DNA of 64,000 nt from Ochrobactrum vermis (GTDB lineage: Bacteria; Pseudomonadota; Alphaproteobacteria; Rhizobiales; Rhizobiaceae): positions 1 through 64,000 of the forward strand of contig NZ_PCOC01000001.1 of assembly GCF_002975205.1 (NCBI RefSeq). The letters run 5' to 3'. Below are positions 19,901 to 31,487 of the stretch, piece by piece (within the stretch, counting starts at the first letter, position 1; each line of letters begins with the position of its first letter). The notes beneath the pieces were generated by a model, which made no database searches, had not been told where the DNA came from, and was given only the letters and a program-made list of their open reading frames with translations. The translations under genes and the position numbers were made by a program.

Positions 19901-21721
19901 ATGGACACAAAATCCGCCGATGGCGCCTATCGCGTTCTCGCCCGCAAATATCGCCCCCAGAATTTCAACGACCTTATCGGCCAGGAGCCGATGGTTCGCA
20001 CGCTCAAGAACGCGTTCGAGACGGGCCGTATCGCGCAGGCCTGGATGCTCACCGGCGTTCGCGGGGTGGGCAAAACCACCACGGCGCGCATTCTGGCGCG
20101 CGCGCTCAATTACAAGACCGATACCGTCGATCAGCCGACTATCGACCTCTCCGAGCCGGGCGAAAACTGTCAGGCGATCATGGAAGGCCGTCATGTCGAC
20201 GTGATCGAGATGGATGCCGCCTCGCATACCGGCATCGACGATATCCGCGAGATCATCGAACAGGTCCGCTATCGTCCGGTTTCGGCGCGCTACAAGGTCT
20301 ACATCATTGACGAAGTGCACATGCTCTCCAATCAGGCCTTCAACGGCTTGTTGAAGACGCTGGAAGAGCCGCCGCCGCACGTCAAATTCATCTTTGCGAC
20401 CACCGAAATCCGCAAAGTGCCGATCACGGTTCTGTCGCGCTGCCAGCGCTTTGACCTGCGCCGCATCGAATCGGGCACGCTGGCACAGCATCTGCGTCGA
20501 ATCGCGGAGGCAGAACAGATCGCCGTGGACGACACGTCGCTGGCCATGATTGCACGCGCAGGCGAAGGCTCGGCACGTGATTCGCTGTCGATCTTCGATC
20601 AGGCGATTGCGCATGGTGCTGGCACCGTCACGGCGGAGGCTGTACGCTCCATGCTGGGCCTTGCCGACCGCGCCCGTATCATCGACCTGTTCGAGATGCT
20701 GATGCGCGGCGATGTGGCTGGCGCTCTCACCGAATTTCGTGCGCAGTATGATGTTGGCGCCGATCCGTCGGTCGTGCTGACCGATCTTGCCGATTTCAAC
20801 CATCTGGTGACCCGTCTGCGTTTCACGCCGGATGTGGCCGAAGACGTGTCGCTGTCGGAAGACGAACGCGTGCGCGGGCGCGAGTTCGCGCAGAAACTTT
20901 CCGTCCGCGTGCTGTCGCGCACCTGGCAGATGCTGCTCAAGGGCATCACGGAAGTCGATACCGCAACGAGGCCGGTTCAGGCTGCAGAAATGCTTTTGAT
21001 CCGGCTTGCCCATGCTGCCGATCTGCCAACGCTGGACGAGGCGATCCGCGGCCTCGACAATGGTTCGGTCTCGGCACCGCGCCAGCAGCCGGGCAATCCG
21101 CGGTCGAATGGCGGTGGCGGTGCGCCGGAAGCGCGTTTTGCCACTGATGCGGTCGGTTCGTCGTCGATGGTACCTGCCTCCGGTGGGCCGGCGACAGCCA
21201 TGCGCATCGTGGAAACGCCGCCGCAACCGGTTCAGCCGTCGGCCGCACCGCAGCAATTTGTCGAAAATACGCCGCAGCCTTCCGTGCCGGTCAACAGCCT
21301 GCACGATGTTGTCGCAATGGCCGACAAGCATCGCGACATGCAGTTCAAGATTTTGGTCAAGAGCTGTGTGCGCCTCGCATCCATTGCACCCGGACGGCTG
21401 GAAATCGGCTTGACCGACGATGCACCGAAATCGCTACCGAGCGACATTTCGCAACGCCTCCTGAACTGGACCGGCATTCGCTGGGTGGTGACCGTCGCGC
21501 GTGACGTGGCAGGGCAGACCATTTCGGAGGCGGAAACCGAACGTCGCGACAATCTGGTGACCGACGCCCGTGCCGATCCCGATGTTGCCGCTATTCTCGC
21601 GGCCTTTCCGGGCGCAAAGATCACCGACGTGCGCATTGCCGTGCCGGAACAGAATGACGACGAGGACATTGACCTCGATGCCGTGGTGGAAACACCCGGT
21701 GCCCCGTCTGAAGACGATTGA
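19901..21721 (+). CDS. dnaX: DNA polymerase III gamma/tau subunit
   Basis: The clamp-loader ATPase that opens and loads the DnaN ring (606 residues). Walker A GVRGVGKT is at 52-59, Walker B/DEVH is in YIIDEVHMLS, and the SRC motif is in LSRCQRFDLRR. A Pro/Gln-rich linker (about 385-460) precedes a C-terminal tau-type domain (about 465-560) and an acidic tail. The four-cysteine zinc module found after Walker A in E. coli is reduced to one cysteine (NCQAIMEGRH). The gene order SRP RNA-dnaX-ebfC-recR is conserved in many bacteria. Confidence 0.95.
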   Translation: MDTKSADGAYRVLARKYRPQNFNDLIGQEPMVRTLKNAFETGRIAQAWMLTGVRGVGKTTTARILARALNYKTDTVDQPTIDLSEPGENCQAIMEGRHVDVIEMDAASHTGIDDIREIIEQVRYRPVSARYKVYIIDEVHMLSNQAFNGLLKTLEEPPPHVKFIFATTEIRKVPITVLSRCQRFDLRRIESGTLAQHLRRIAEAEQIAVDDTSLAMIARAGEGSARDSLSIFDQAIAHGAGTVTAEAVRSMLGLADRARIIDLFEMLMRGDVAGALTEFRAQYDVGADPSVVLTDLADFNHLVTRLRFTPDVAEDVSLSEDERVRGREFAQKLSVRVLSRTWQMLLKGITEVDTATRPVQAAEMLLIRLAHAADLPTLDEAIRGLDNGSVSAPRQQPGNPRSNGGGGAPEARFATDAVGSSSMVPASGGPATAMRIVETPPQPVQPSAAPQQFVENTPQPSVPVNSLHDVVAMADKHRDMQFKILVKSCVRLASIAPGRLEIGLTDDAPKSLPSDISQRLLNWTGIRWVVTVARDVAGQTISEAETERRDNLVTDARADPDVAAILAAFPGAKITDVRIAVPEQNDDEDIDLDAVVETPGAPSEDD

Positions 21722-21745
21722 TCTACAGAATGATGGAGTGAACCC

Positions 21746-22069
21746 ATGCGTGACATGATGGGCATGATGAAGCAGGCGAAGGAATTGCAGGCCAAGATGA
21801 AGGCCATGCAGGATGAGATCGCCACTATGGAAGCCTCGGCCTCTTCGGGCGGCGGGCTGGTGACGATCACGCTTTCCGGCAAGGGCACCTTGTCGGCGCT
21901 GAAGATCGACCCGTCGCTGATGAAGGAAGAAGAGGTGGAAATCCTCGAAGACCTGATCATCGCGGCGCATAACGATGCCAAGGCGAAGCTCGAAGCGGCC
22001 ATGGCCGAAAAGACGCAGTCGCTGACCGCCGGTCTGCCGATCCCTCCGGGATTCAAGCTGCCATTTTAA
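21746..22069 (+). CDS. ebfC: Nucleoid-associated protein, YbaB/EbfC family
   Basis: A small dimeric DNA-binding protein (107 residues) thought to organise the nucleoid. It has the family pattern: an N-terminal Met- and Lys-rich helix ([19 protein letters not shown]), a central beta region with [11 protein letters not shown], and a C-terminal helix ending in [12 protein letters not shown]. It begins 24 bp after dnaX and precedes recR. This is its standard location. Confidence 0.95.
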   Translation: MRDMMGMMKQAKELQAKMKAMQDEIATMEASASSGGGLVTITLSGKGTLSALKIDPSLMKEEEVEILEDLIIAAHNDAKAKLEAAMAEKTQSLTAGLPIPPGFKLPF

Positions 22070-22075
22070 GTGAGT

Positions 22076-22156
22076 AGGGCAGCAAGGCATTAGGGCAGTA
22101 TGTTTTATCTGCTCGAAATGTTGCTGCCTCTGCTTTCCCTATTGCCTTACTGCCCT
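22076..22156 (+). other. Imperfect 20-bp inverted repeat between ebfC and recR
   Basis: The arms 22076-22095 and 22137-22156 pair at 18 of 20 positions around a 41-nt loop. Shorter related pieces (GCAGTA, TTGCCGTATTGCC) extend the pattern to the recR start at 22178. In RNA it would form a hairpin in the leader of recR. There is no T run, so it is not a typical terminator. Confidence 0.6.
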
Positions 22157-22177
22157 GTTGCCGTATTGCCTTAAAAG

Positions 22178-22783
22178 ATGTCCAAACGAATAGCCGGTCC
22201 TGAAATCGAACGTCTTATCCAGCTTCTGGCCCGCGTGCCGGGGCTTGGACCGCGTTCGGCCCGTCGTGCAGCGCTTCATCTCATCAAGAAGAAGGAAGCG
22301 CTTCTGGTGCCGCTCGGCGGCGCGATGCAGGAGGCTGCCGAAAAGGTGCGCATCTGTTCATGCTGCGGCAATGTCGATACGTCCGATCCGTGCACGATCT
22401 GCACCGATGAGCGCCGCGATCCGACGACCCTTATCGTGGTGGAAGATGTTTCCGATCTCTGGGCGCTGGAACGGGCGGGCACGATGAATGTGCGCTATCA
22501 TGTTCTCGGCGGTCGCCTGTCGCCGCTCGATGGCATCGGCCCGGACGATCTCAACATCAAGGGACTGGTGGAACGTGTCGCGACCGGCGAGATCAGGGAA
22601 GTGATTCTCGCGGTCAACGCCACCGTCGAAGGTCAGACCACCGCGCATTACATCACCGACCAGCTAACGAGTTTCGACATTCGCGTCACCCGGCTTGCCC
22701 ATGGCGTGCCGGTCGGCGGCGAACTTGATTATCTCGATGAAGGCACGCTTGCTGCCGCCTTGCGGGCGAGAACCACCCTCTAG
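22178..22783 (+). CDS. recR: Recombination protein RecR
   Basis: Works with RecF and RecO in loading RecA at gaps. The 201 residues show an N-terminal helix-hairpin-helix ([11 protein letters not shown]), a four-cysteine zinc finger ([16 protein letters not shown], about 60-75), a Toprim domain with [12 protein letters not shown], and the C-terminal [19 protein letters not shown]alker-B-like motif. It follows ebfC, with an inverted repeat in the 108-bp gap. Confidence 0.95.
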   Translation: MSKRIAGPEIERLIQLLARVPGLGPRSARRAALHLIKKKEALLVPLGGAMQEAAEKVRICSCCGNVDTSDPCTICTDERRDPTTLIVVEDVSDLWALERAGTMNVRYHVLGGRLSPLDGIGPDDLNIKGLVERVATGEIREVILAVNATVEGQTTAHYITDQLTSFDIRVTRLAHGVPVGGELDYLDEGTLAAALRARTTL

Positions 22784-22798
22784 TTTTTCAGGAGAAAT

Positions 22799-24061
22799 AT
22801 GATGGCAGCAAGCCATTGGAAGCATGCTTTGAAAACTGCTCTGGGTCTTGCCGTCATTCTTGCTGTTTCTCCGGCTGTCGCGGCGCCTTCGAAGGCTCAG
22901 ATTGAAAACCAGTATCGTAACTGGCTCGAGAAGGATCTCTGGCCGGAGGCGAAGGCAGCAGGTGTGTCCCGCGCCGTGTTCGATCAGGCTTTTGCCGGTG
23001 TGTCGATCAACTGGAAGCTGCCCGATCTTGTCATTCCCGGCGAAAAACCTTCGACCCCGAAAGAGCAGAAACAGGCAGAATTCGGTGCGCCCGGCAAATA
23101 TTTCAACGCCAAGACGATGGGCGCTGTCACAAGCGGCGGCAAGGCGCGCTATGGCCAATATGCCAGTCTCCTGAAGCGCATCGAGCAGAAATACGGCGTT
23201 CCGGGGCCCATTCTGCTTGCCGTATGGGGTCGTGAATCGGGCTTTGGCACCGTCAAGATCCCCTACAATGCCTATGAGGTTCTCGGCACCAAGGCTTATC
23301 TGGCGACGCGCAAGGATATGTTTCGCAAGGAGCTGATCGCCGCGCTCGAAATCGCGTCCAAGGGTTATATCGACGAGAACGCGATGAAAAGCTCGTGGGC
23401 GGGCGCGCTGGGCCAGCCGCAATTCATGCCGACTTCCTATCTGAAGCACGCCGTCGATTTCGATGGCGACGGCAAGCGCGATATCTGGAATTCGGTACCC
23501 GATACACTCGCCTCCATTGCCAATTATCTGAAGCTTCACGGCTGGCAGAAGGGGCGCGACTGGGGCTTTGAAGTGAACGTTCCGCAGAACGTGTCCTGCG
23601 CGCTGGAAGGCCCCGATCAGGGCAAGACGATTGCCGAATGGGCAAAGCTCGGCATTACGCGGGTGAATAACAAGCCATTCCCAGCCAATGAAATTAAAGG
23701 CGAGGGCTTTCTGCTCATGCCTGCTGGCCGCTACGGTCCGGCCTTCGTCGTGAGCCCGAATTTCTACGTGCTCAAAGACTATAATATGAGCGATCTTTAT
23801 GCACTGTTCATCGGTCATGTCGGCGATCGCGTCGCCTATGGCGCGGGCGATTTCAGCCGCGCATGGGGTGATGTCGGTTCCATGTATCGCTCCGATATCG
23901 GCGCGATGCAGAAACGCATGCAGGCACAGGGCTATGATGTCGGCAAGCCGGACGGTCTGCCCGGCTTCAAGACGCGCCGCTCGATTGGCCTGTGGCAGGC
24001 CAAGAACGGCTTACCGTCGACCTGCTTTCCGCAGCCCGAATTGTTGCGTCAGATACGCTGA
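22799..24061 (+). CDS. Secreted lytic murein transglycosylase, MltB-like
   Basis: A periplasmic enzyme that cleaves the glycan strands of peptidoglycan. It has a signal peptide (cleavage probably after VAA, about residue 29; no lipobox cysteine, unlike E. coli MltB), an SLT_2 domain with the probable catalytic Glu146 in WGRESGFG, the GALGQPQFMPTSY segment, and a C-terminal peptidoglycan-binding domain (about 365-420). It totals 420 residues. A clear ribosome site (CAGGAGAAAT) supports ATG 22799. Its 3' end overlaps the convergent LysR gene by 13 bp. Confidence 0.9.
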   Translation: MMAASHWKHALKTALGLAVILAVSPAVAAPSKAQIENQYRNWLEKDLWPEAKAAGVSRAVFDQAFAGVSINWKLPDLVIPGEKPSTPKEQKQAEFGAPGKYFNAKTMGAVTSGGKARYGQYASLLKRIEQKYGVPGPILLAVWGRESGFGTVKIPYNAYEVLGTKAYLATRKDMFRKELIAALEIASKGYIDENAMKSSWAGALGQPQFMPTSYLKHAVDFDGDGKRDIWNSVPDTLASIANYLKLHGWQKGRDWGFEVNVPQNVSCALEGPDQGKTIAEWAKLGITRVNNKPFPANEIKGEGFLLMPAGRYGPAFVVSPNFYVLKDYNMSDLYALFIGHVGDRVAYGAGDFSRAWGDVGSMYRSDIGAMQKRMQAQGYDVGKPDGLPGFKTRRSIGLWQAKNGLPSTCFPQPELLRQIR

Positions 24062-24942
24062 TCCTCGCCGCTTAGCAGGCTTGCGAAAGACTGGAGAGCC
24101 TTCGTTCTGTAACGGTCGTTGTGCTGCAACATCAGAAACTGGCGTTGCGGGAGTGCAAAATCGGCCTTCACCAGCGTTCCTGCGGCAAGATGCGGAGCCG
24201 CGACGAGTTCCGAGACGGCCGTAACATAATCACCGGAGCGCACTGCCGAGCAGATGGCTTCGTTCGATGGCAGTTCCAGCGCTACATGCAGTCGCGCCGG
24301 ATTATAGCCGGAAGCGCGCATGGCATCCTCGAAAACGCTGCGTGTGCCTGATCCCTGTTCGCGGAGGATCCATTTTCCTTCGAACAATCGGTCCCATGAC
24401 AGTTTTCCGCCCGTACCCCAGTCATGATCGGGGCGTGCCACCAGAATAAGCTGGTCGCTTGCAACCTTGCTGATCGATAATGATGGCGCCTGCACAGCGC
24501 CTTCCACAAGGCCGATATCGGCGACACCTTCCTGTGTCGCCTCGGTGACGCTTTCGGTATTACCAAGCGTCAGCCGCACATCGATCAGGGGAAAGGCGGC
24601 ATGAAAGCGTGCCAGAAAAGGCGGCAGCCAGTAGCTGGCGATGGTCTGGCTGGCATGAATGGCGAGGATACCACGCTTGCCACCGCCAAGCTCGGACAGC
24701 ATGCGCTCAGCGGAACGGGCGCGTGCAAGTGTGGCGCGCGCCTCATCCAGAAACATGCGCCCGTCACCGGTCAGCTCTATCCGGCGCCCGATGCGGTTGA
24801 AGAGTGTCGCTCCGTAGCGGTCTTCCATCGTGCGGATGGCCGAACTGACCGCAGACGGGGTGAGATGCAAGGCTTCGGAAGCGCGCGTCAGGTGTTCGCG
24901 CTCGGCGACTTCAATGAAAATTCGTAACTGTTCCAGCGTCAT
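24049..24942 (-). CDS. LysR-family transcriptional regulator
   Basis: A 297-residue regulator with the N-terminal LysR winged helix (MTLEQLRIFIEVAEREHLTRASEAL..., HTH about 18-37) and a C-terminal type-2 periplasmic-binding-like effector domain. It is divergent from a YeiH-family membrane protein gene, and a perfect 17-bp palindrome lies between them, so it probably controls that gene and itself. The start was set at ATG 24942 (MTLEQLR); an ATG at 24954 adds MVIA. The effector is unknown. YeiH neighbours are often LysR regulators of the CbbR/YeiE kind. Confidence 0.88.
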   Translation of the reverse strand: MTLEQLRIFIEVAEREHLTRASEALHLTPSAVSSAIRTMEDRYGATLFNRIGRRIELTGDGRMFLDEARATLARARSAERMLSELGGGKRGILAIHASQTIASYWLPPFLARFHAAFPLIDVRLTLGNTESVTEATQEGVADIGLVEGAVQAPSLSISKVASDQLILVARPDHDWGTGGKLSWDRLFEGKWILREQGSGTRSVFEDAMRASGYNPARLHVALELPSNEAICSAVRSGDYVTAVSELVAAPHLAAGTLVKADFALPQRQFLMLQHNDRYRTKALQSFASLLSGEDQRI

Positions 24943-24952
24943 AGCAATAACC

Positions 24953-24969
24953 ATTCGATTTAATCGAAT
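24953..24969. promoter_or_regulatory. Palindromic operator, probable LysR site
   Basis: ATTCGATTTAATCGAAT is a perfect palindrome with 8-bp arms around one base. It fits the LysR T-N11-A pattern and lies just before the regulator's start and about 80-95 bp before the divergent transporter gene. Confidence 0.7.
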
Positions 24970-25048
24970 AAAACATGCCATATAATGAAATGGATTGAAC
25001 AGGGAAAATCGGGCATCTGATCAGAAAATATTTCTCTTTTCATACGAA

Positions 25049-26068
25049 ATGCCGAAAATGACATACTCCAAAATCCAGAACATCCTCCCAGGACTTGGCC
25101 TAAGCGTCGCCGTTGCAATAGCAGCGATCGGACTTGAGAAGGTTGAGGAGCATTATGCGGGGCGCGCCTGGCTCGAAGCGCTGGTGATCGCCATTCTCCT
25201 CGGTACGGTCGTGCGGACGTTTCTGCGTCCGGGCAAGCAATTCAACAAGGGCATCGGCTTTTCTGCCAAGCTTCTTCTGGAAATTGCCGTGGTGATGCTC
25301 GGCGCATCGATCAGCGCCAGCGCGGTCGTGGCAGCGGGTTCCGGGCTCATCTTCGGCATTGCAGGCGTTGTGGTGGTTGCCATCACGCTCAGCTACGGGA
25401 TCGGGCGCCTGCTGAAGCTTCCCCATCGCATGGCCGTACTGGTCGCCTGCGGCAATTCCATTTGCGGCAATTCCGCCATCGCCGCCACAGCACCGGTCAT
25501 CGGCGCGGGAAGCGAGGATGTGGCAGCCTCCATCGCGTTCACCGCAATTCTCGGTGTGGTCGTCGTGCTGCTCCTGCCGCTGCTCGTTCCGCTTCTGGGG
25601 CTGTCGCACACGCAATATGGCGTACTGGCCGGATTGACGGTCTATGCGGTGCCGCAGGTTCTGGCGGCCACAGCGCCGGTCGCAACGATCAGTGTCCAGA
25701 TTGGTACGCTGGTGAAACTCGTGCGCGTGCTGATGCTGGGGCCGGTCATTCTCGCTCTGGCGCTTCTTGCCGGCAACAAGAATGCGGACGTCAAGCCAGG
25801 TTTCTTCCAGCTGGTGCCATGGTTCATCCTCGGCTTTCTTGGCATGATGGCGCTGCATTCGCTGCATCTGATCCCGGAAACGATCCTGCCCGGCATTCAA
25901 TATGCCTCGACCCTTCTCACTATCATTTCGATGGCCGCGCTCGGCCTCGGCGTGGATATCCGTTCGGTCGCATCGGCAGGCGGTCGTGTCACGCTGACCG
26001 CCGTGCTTTCGCTGGTGGCGTTGTGCGCCATCAGCCTTGGTCTGATCCACATGCTCAGCGTTGCATAA
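25049..26068 (+). CDS. YeiH-family (UPF0324) integral membrane protein
   Basis: A polytopic inner-membrane protein of 339 residues with about ten hydrophobic segments. It carries the family hallmarks LGTVVRTF near the N-terminus, FSAKLLLEIAVVMLGASIS, and the glycine/asparagine-rich ACGNSICGNSAIAATAPVI. Function is not established: an anion or sulfur-compound transport role has been suggested for the family. ATG 25049 (MPKMTYSK) is preferred over TTG 24995, and ATG 25058 is also possible. It is divergent from a LysR gene. Confidence 0.85.
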   Translation: MPKMTYSKIQNILPGLGLSVAVAIAAIGLEKVEEHYAGRAWLEALVIAILLGTVVRTFLRPGKQFNKGIGFSAKLLLEIAVVMLGASISASAVVAAGSGLIFGIAGVVVVAITLSYGIGRLLKLPHRMAVLVACGNSICGNSAIAATAPVIGAGSEDVAASIAFTAILGVVVVLLLPLLVPLLGLSHTQYGVLAGLTVYAVPQVLAATAPVATISVQIGTLVKLVRVLMLGPVILALALLAGNKNADVKPGFFQLVPWFILGFLGMMALHSLHLIPETILPGIQYASTLLTIISMAALGLGVDIRSVASAGGRVTLTAVLSLVALCAISLGLIHMLSVA

Positions 26069-26072
26069 AAAA

Positions 26073-26103
26073 GGCCGGGATGGTTCACATCCCGGCCTTT
26101 TCT
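26073..26103 (+). terminator. Terminator after the YeiH-family gene
   Basis: A perfect 10-bp stem (GGCCGGGATG/CATCCCGGCC, 5-nt loop) is preceded by an A run and followed by TTTTCTT. It lies 5 bp after the stop codon. Confidence 0.9.
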
Positions 26104-26114
26104 TCCTGCAAGCT

Positions 26115-26215
26115 AGAGCGCGTTTCGATCTGATTGAATCAGGTTGGCGCTCTAACTGTTTATTTTAACGCGCATCTTTCCGAAAGCCGTTTCACACTTT
26201 TCGGGATGCGCTCTA
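26115..26215. repeat. RIME/Bru-RS-like element, copy 2
   Basis: The same two-palindrome structure and orientation as the copy at 6721-6818. The right half (CGCATCTTTCCGAAAGCCGTTT onward) is nearly identical. In the left palindrome both arms have changed, with partial compensation, suggesting selection for pairing. It lies between two convergent genes. Confidence 0.8.
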
Positions 26216-26218
26216 TAT

Positions 26219-26962
26219 TCAGCTTTTCTTGGCAGTATCAGCAGACTTTGCGTCGGCTGGGGCAGCTGTTTTGCCCGCGTCCTTGGTGTCGTCCATCGAC
26301 ATATTGGAGCGGATTGTCACCATGCGTTCCGCCTTGATGAGGGTCAGGTTGGCATCGTAATATTTGGCATCGCCGAGCTGCTCCAGGGCCAGATCGACAT
26401 CCTTGTCGATGGCGGGCAGATTAGCCGTCGTTTCGGTTATTACCAGATCGACATCCGCGAGCTTCAGTTCTTCCTGGGCCTCTTTCTTGCGCCCGTGCTG
26501 GATATGGTCATTGGCCTTTTTGAGATGTGCCGCCTTTTCCGGCGTCAGCTTGTAATCGTCGACGACGCCGACTTCCATATCGACCGGCAATGTGCCTGAT
26601 TGAACCTCGGCGATTTCATCGGCTGAAGCGCCAGCCGCTTTCATCTTGTCGAGCAATGAAGGGGTGTCTTTCAGTGCCTTGTCCAGGTCGTCCTTGACGG
26701 TCGTCAGGATGACCTTTGCCTGGTCGGGCGTTCCCTGAAAAATGGCCAGTCTCGCCAGTGTGATGCCACGCACTGCTGCCAGGCCGTCGCCGGAAATCGC
26801 ATCCAGCTTCTTGATGGCGTCCTGCTGGGCAACTTTCATGCCCTGTGCTGCAGCGGCTTTCGGCTTTGCCGCATCGTCGGCAAAGCTCGACGCTGCAAAG
26901 GAAGCGCTGAGCAGTGCGGTTGAAAGCAGCATTGCAGTCAAGGAAGTGGTTCTGGAAATCAT
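26219..26962 (-). CDS. YfdX-family secreted protein
   Basis: A periplasmic protein of 247 residues with a signal peptide (cleavage near SSFA-DD, about residue 29). The YfdX-type body contains helix-rich segments such as AQQDAIKKLDAISGDGLAAV and LTPEKAAHLKKANDHIQHG. The C-terminal 25 residues are rich in Asp, Ala and Lys. E. coli YfdX belongs to the acid-response EvgA regulon, but the molecular role is not known. ATG 26962 was chosen over TTG 26980 because it gives a normal signal peptide. Confidence 0.82.
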   Translation of the reverse strand: MISRTTSLTAMLLSTALLSASFAASSFADDAAKPKAAAAQGMKVAQQDAIKKLDAISGDGLAAVRGITLARLAIFQGTPDQAKVILTTVKDDLDKALKDTPSLLDKMKAAGASADEIAEVQSGTLPVDMEVGVVDDYKLTPEKAAHLKKANDHIQHGRKKEAQEELKLADVDLVITETTANLPAIDKDVDLALEQLGDAKYYDANLTLIKAERMVTIRSNMSMDDTKDAGKTAAPADAKSADTAKKS

Positions 26963-27182
26963 CGTATGCAATCCCTTCAAAAATAATTCTGTATAGATAA
27001 TTTTAGGTCAATATTATTTTTGGATGCTTTGCTCCTCCAAAATTGGTTTCGTTAAAAATTGTTAGCTTTTTTACTGCTGTTTCTGAAAAGGGTGTCGAAA
27101 CTATATTTATCGAATACATAAAATTCACCCGGTTCGTGACCATTTCGTGGCAGGGGGGATATCTTAAATTTATTTAATAAAG
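26963..27182. other. AT-rich intergenic region upstream of the YfdX gene
   Basis: No gene is supported. It is much richer in A and T than its surroundings, and must contain the promoter of the YfdX-family gene on the minus strand. The motif TTAAATTTATTTAA (about 27164-27177) resembles a CtrA box but has a 6-bp spacer instead of 7. Confidence 0.5.
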
Positions 27183-27210
27183 AAAAAGCCCGCCGAAAGG
27201 CGGGCTTTTC
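27183..27210 (-). terminator. Terminator of rpsA
   Basis: An 8-bp stem (AGCCCGCC/GGCGGGCT) with a GAAA tetraloop is flanked by A and T runs. It lies about 25 bp after the rpsA stop on the minus strand. Confidence 0.9.
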
Positions 27211-27234
27211 CATGTTCAGTCGAAGAGGGAAAGA

Positions 27235-28935
27235 TTAGTTCTTTTCCGACTTCTTCATGGCTGCAGCAAGAATGTCGCCGAGCGAAGCGCCCGAGTCGGA
27301 CGAACCGTACTGAGCAACTGCTTCTTTTTCTTCAGCGATTTCAAGAGCCTTGATCGAGACCTGCAGCTTGCGGGTCTTCTTGTCGAAGGCGATGACGCGA
27401 GCGTCAACCTTCTGACCAACGGTGAAGCGTTCTGGACGCTGTTCATCGCGGTCACGCGACAGATCGGAGCGCTTGATGAAGCTGTCGAGGTCGTGATCGA
27501 CCAGACGAACTTCAAGGCCGCCGTCGGTAATTGCTGTGACTTCACAGGTTACAACGGCGTTCTTGCGCAGTTCACCCGAAGCTGCTGCTTCGCCGACCTT
27601 GTCGCCGGAAAGCTGCTTGATGCCGAGCGAGATGCGTTCCTTGTCGATGTCGACATCGAGAACGACAGCCTTGACGACTTCACCCTTGTTGTACTCTTCG
27701 ATGACCTGTTCGCCCGGACGGTTCCAGTCGAGGTCGGAGAGGTGAACCATGCCGTCAACGTCGCCGTCGAGGCCGATGAACAGGCCGAATTCGGTCTTGT
27801 TCTTGACTTCGCCTTCAACAACGGTACCGACAGGGTACTTCTGGGCAAAGGTCGTCCACGGATTGTCGAGGGTCTGCTTGAGGCCGAGCGAGATGCGGCG
27901 CTTGACCGGATCAACTTCGAGCACAACGACTTCGACTTCCTGCGTGGTGGAGAGAATCTTGCCCGGATGGACATTCTTCTTGGTCCACGACATTTCGGAA
28001 ACGTGGATGAGGCCTTCGATGCCCGGCTCGATTTCGACGAACGCACCGTAGTCGGTGATGTTCGTGACGGTGCCGGTGATCTTTTTGCCGATCGGGTACT
28101 TCGCGCCGATACCATCCCAAGGATCGCTCTCGAGCTGCTTCATGCCGAGCGAGATACGATGGGTTTCCTGGTTGATGCGGATGATCTGCACCTTGACCGT
28201 CTGGCCGATGGTGAGGATTTCCGACGGATGGTTGACGCGGCGCCATGCCATGTCGGTCACGTGCAGGAGACCGTCGATGCCGCCGAGGTCAACGAACGCA
28301 CCGTAATCGGTGATGTTCTTGACGACGCCTTCAACAACCTGACCTTCTTCAAGGTTCTGGACGATTTCCGAACGCTGTTCTGCACGGCTCTCTTCGAGAA
28401 CGGTACGACGCGAGACAACGATGTTGCCGCGGCGCTTGTCCATCTTGAGGATTTCGAACGGCTGCGGGACGTGCATGAGCGGGGTGACGTCGCGGATCGG
28501 ACGGATGTCGACCTGCGAACGCGGCAGGAAGGCAACGGCGCCGTCGAGATCGACGGTGAAACCACCCTTGACCTGATTGAAGATGACGCCATCGACGCGC
28601 TCGCCATTGGCGAACTTCTGCTCGAGCTTGACCCAGCTTTCTTCACGGCGTGCTTTTTCGCGCGACAGGACAGCTTCGCCCAGAGCGTTTTCGATACGCT
28701 CGACGTAAACTTCCACTTCGTCGCCCGGCTTCAGCGTGCCGTCTTTGCCCTTTGCGCCGAATTCCTTCAGCGGCACGCGGCCTTCGACCTTCAGACCGGC
28801 GTCGATGATCGCCATGTCCTTTTCAATGGCTACGATGCGGCCCTTGACGACATAACCTTCAGCAAGGTCGTTCGTTGCAAAGGATTCCGCCAGCAGCGAT
28901 TCGAAGTCTGCGAGGGATGGATTGAATTCTGACAT
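27235..28935 (-). CDS. rpsA: 30S ribosomal protein S1
   Basis: Binds mRNA on the small ribosomal subunit and helps initiate translation. The 566 residues contain six S1 RNA-binding repeats. The third to fifth are the best conserved (GVVKNITDYGAFVDLGG, GTVTNITDYGAFVEIEPG, GEVKNKTEFGLFIGLDG). The start is ATG 28935 (MSEFNPSLADFESLL), preceded by AGGAG; a reading from 28965 adds 10 unsupported residues. It follows aroA and cmk in the order found in many proteobacteria. Confidence 0.96.
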   Translation of the reverse strand: MSEFNPSLADFESLLAESFATNDLAEGYVVKGRIVAIEKDMAIIDAGLKVEGRVPLKEFGAKGKDGTLKPGDEVEVYVERIENALGEAVLSREKARREESWVKLEQKFANGERVDGVIFNQVKGGFTVDLDGAVAFLPRSQVDIRPIRDVTPLMHVPQPFEILKMDKRRGNIVVSRRTVLEESRAEQRSEIVQNLEEGQVVEGVVKNITDYGAFVDLGGIDGLLHVTDMAWRRVNHPSEILTIGQTVKVQIIRINQETHRISLGMKQLESDPWDGIGAKYPIGKKITGTVTNITDYGAFVEIEPGIEGLIHVSEMSWTKKNVHPGKILSTTQEVEVVVLEVDPVKRRISLGLKQTLDNPWTTFAQKYPVGTVVEGEVKNKTEFGLFIGLDGDVDGMVHLSDLDWNRPGEQVIEEYNKGEVVKAVVLDVDIDKERISLGIKQLSGDKVGEAAASGELRKNAVVTCEVTAITDGGLEVRLVDHDLDSFIKRSDLSRDRDEQRPERFTVGQKVDARVIAFDKKTRKLQVSIKALEIAEEKEAVAQYGSSDSGASLGDILAAAMKKSEKN

Positions 28936-29150
28936 GAATACTCCTGGTGCATCCGGAAAATTCATCGGATGCGGCGCCGGGGGTTAGTGTTGCGTTATGC
29001 CCGACCTCGGCCCCGTCTTTGCAGACAACCGGCGCGTGGAACGCGAAGTCAGGCTTTTCTGTATGAGTGCAGCCTATATAGGTCCGAACTCACAATAATC
29101 CAGTTCTTCGAGGCGTAATGAAGCCCGAAAAGCTTAAAAACTTGCCGGTT

Positions 29151-31487
<2,337 letters not shown>

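Noticed and set aside
27164..27177. TTAA-N6-TTAA near the YfdX gene
   Set aside because: The spacer is 6 rather than 7 bp, and the region is AT-rich, so the match is likely chance.
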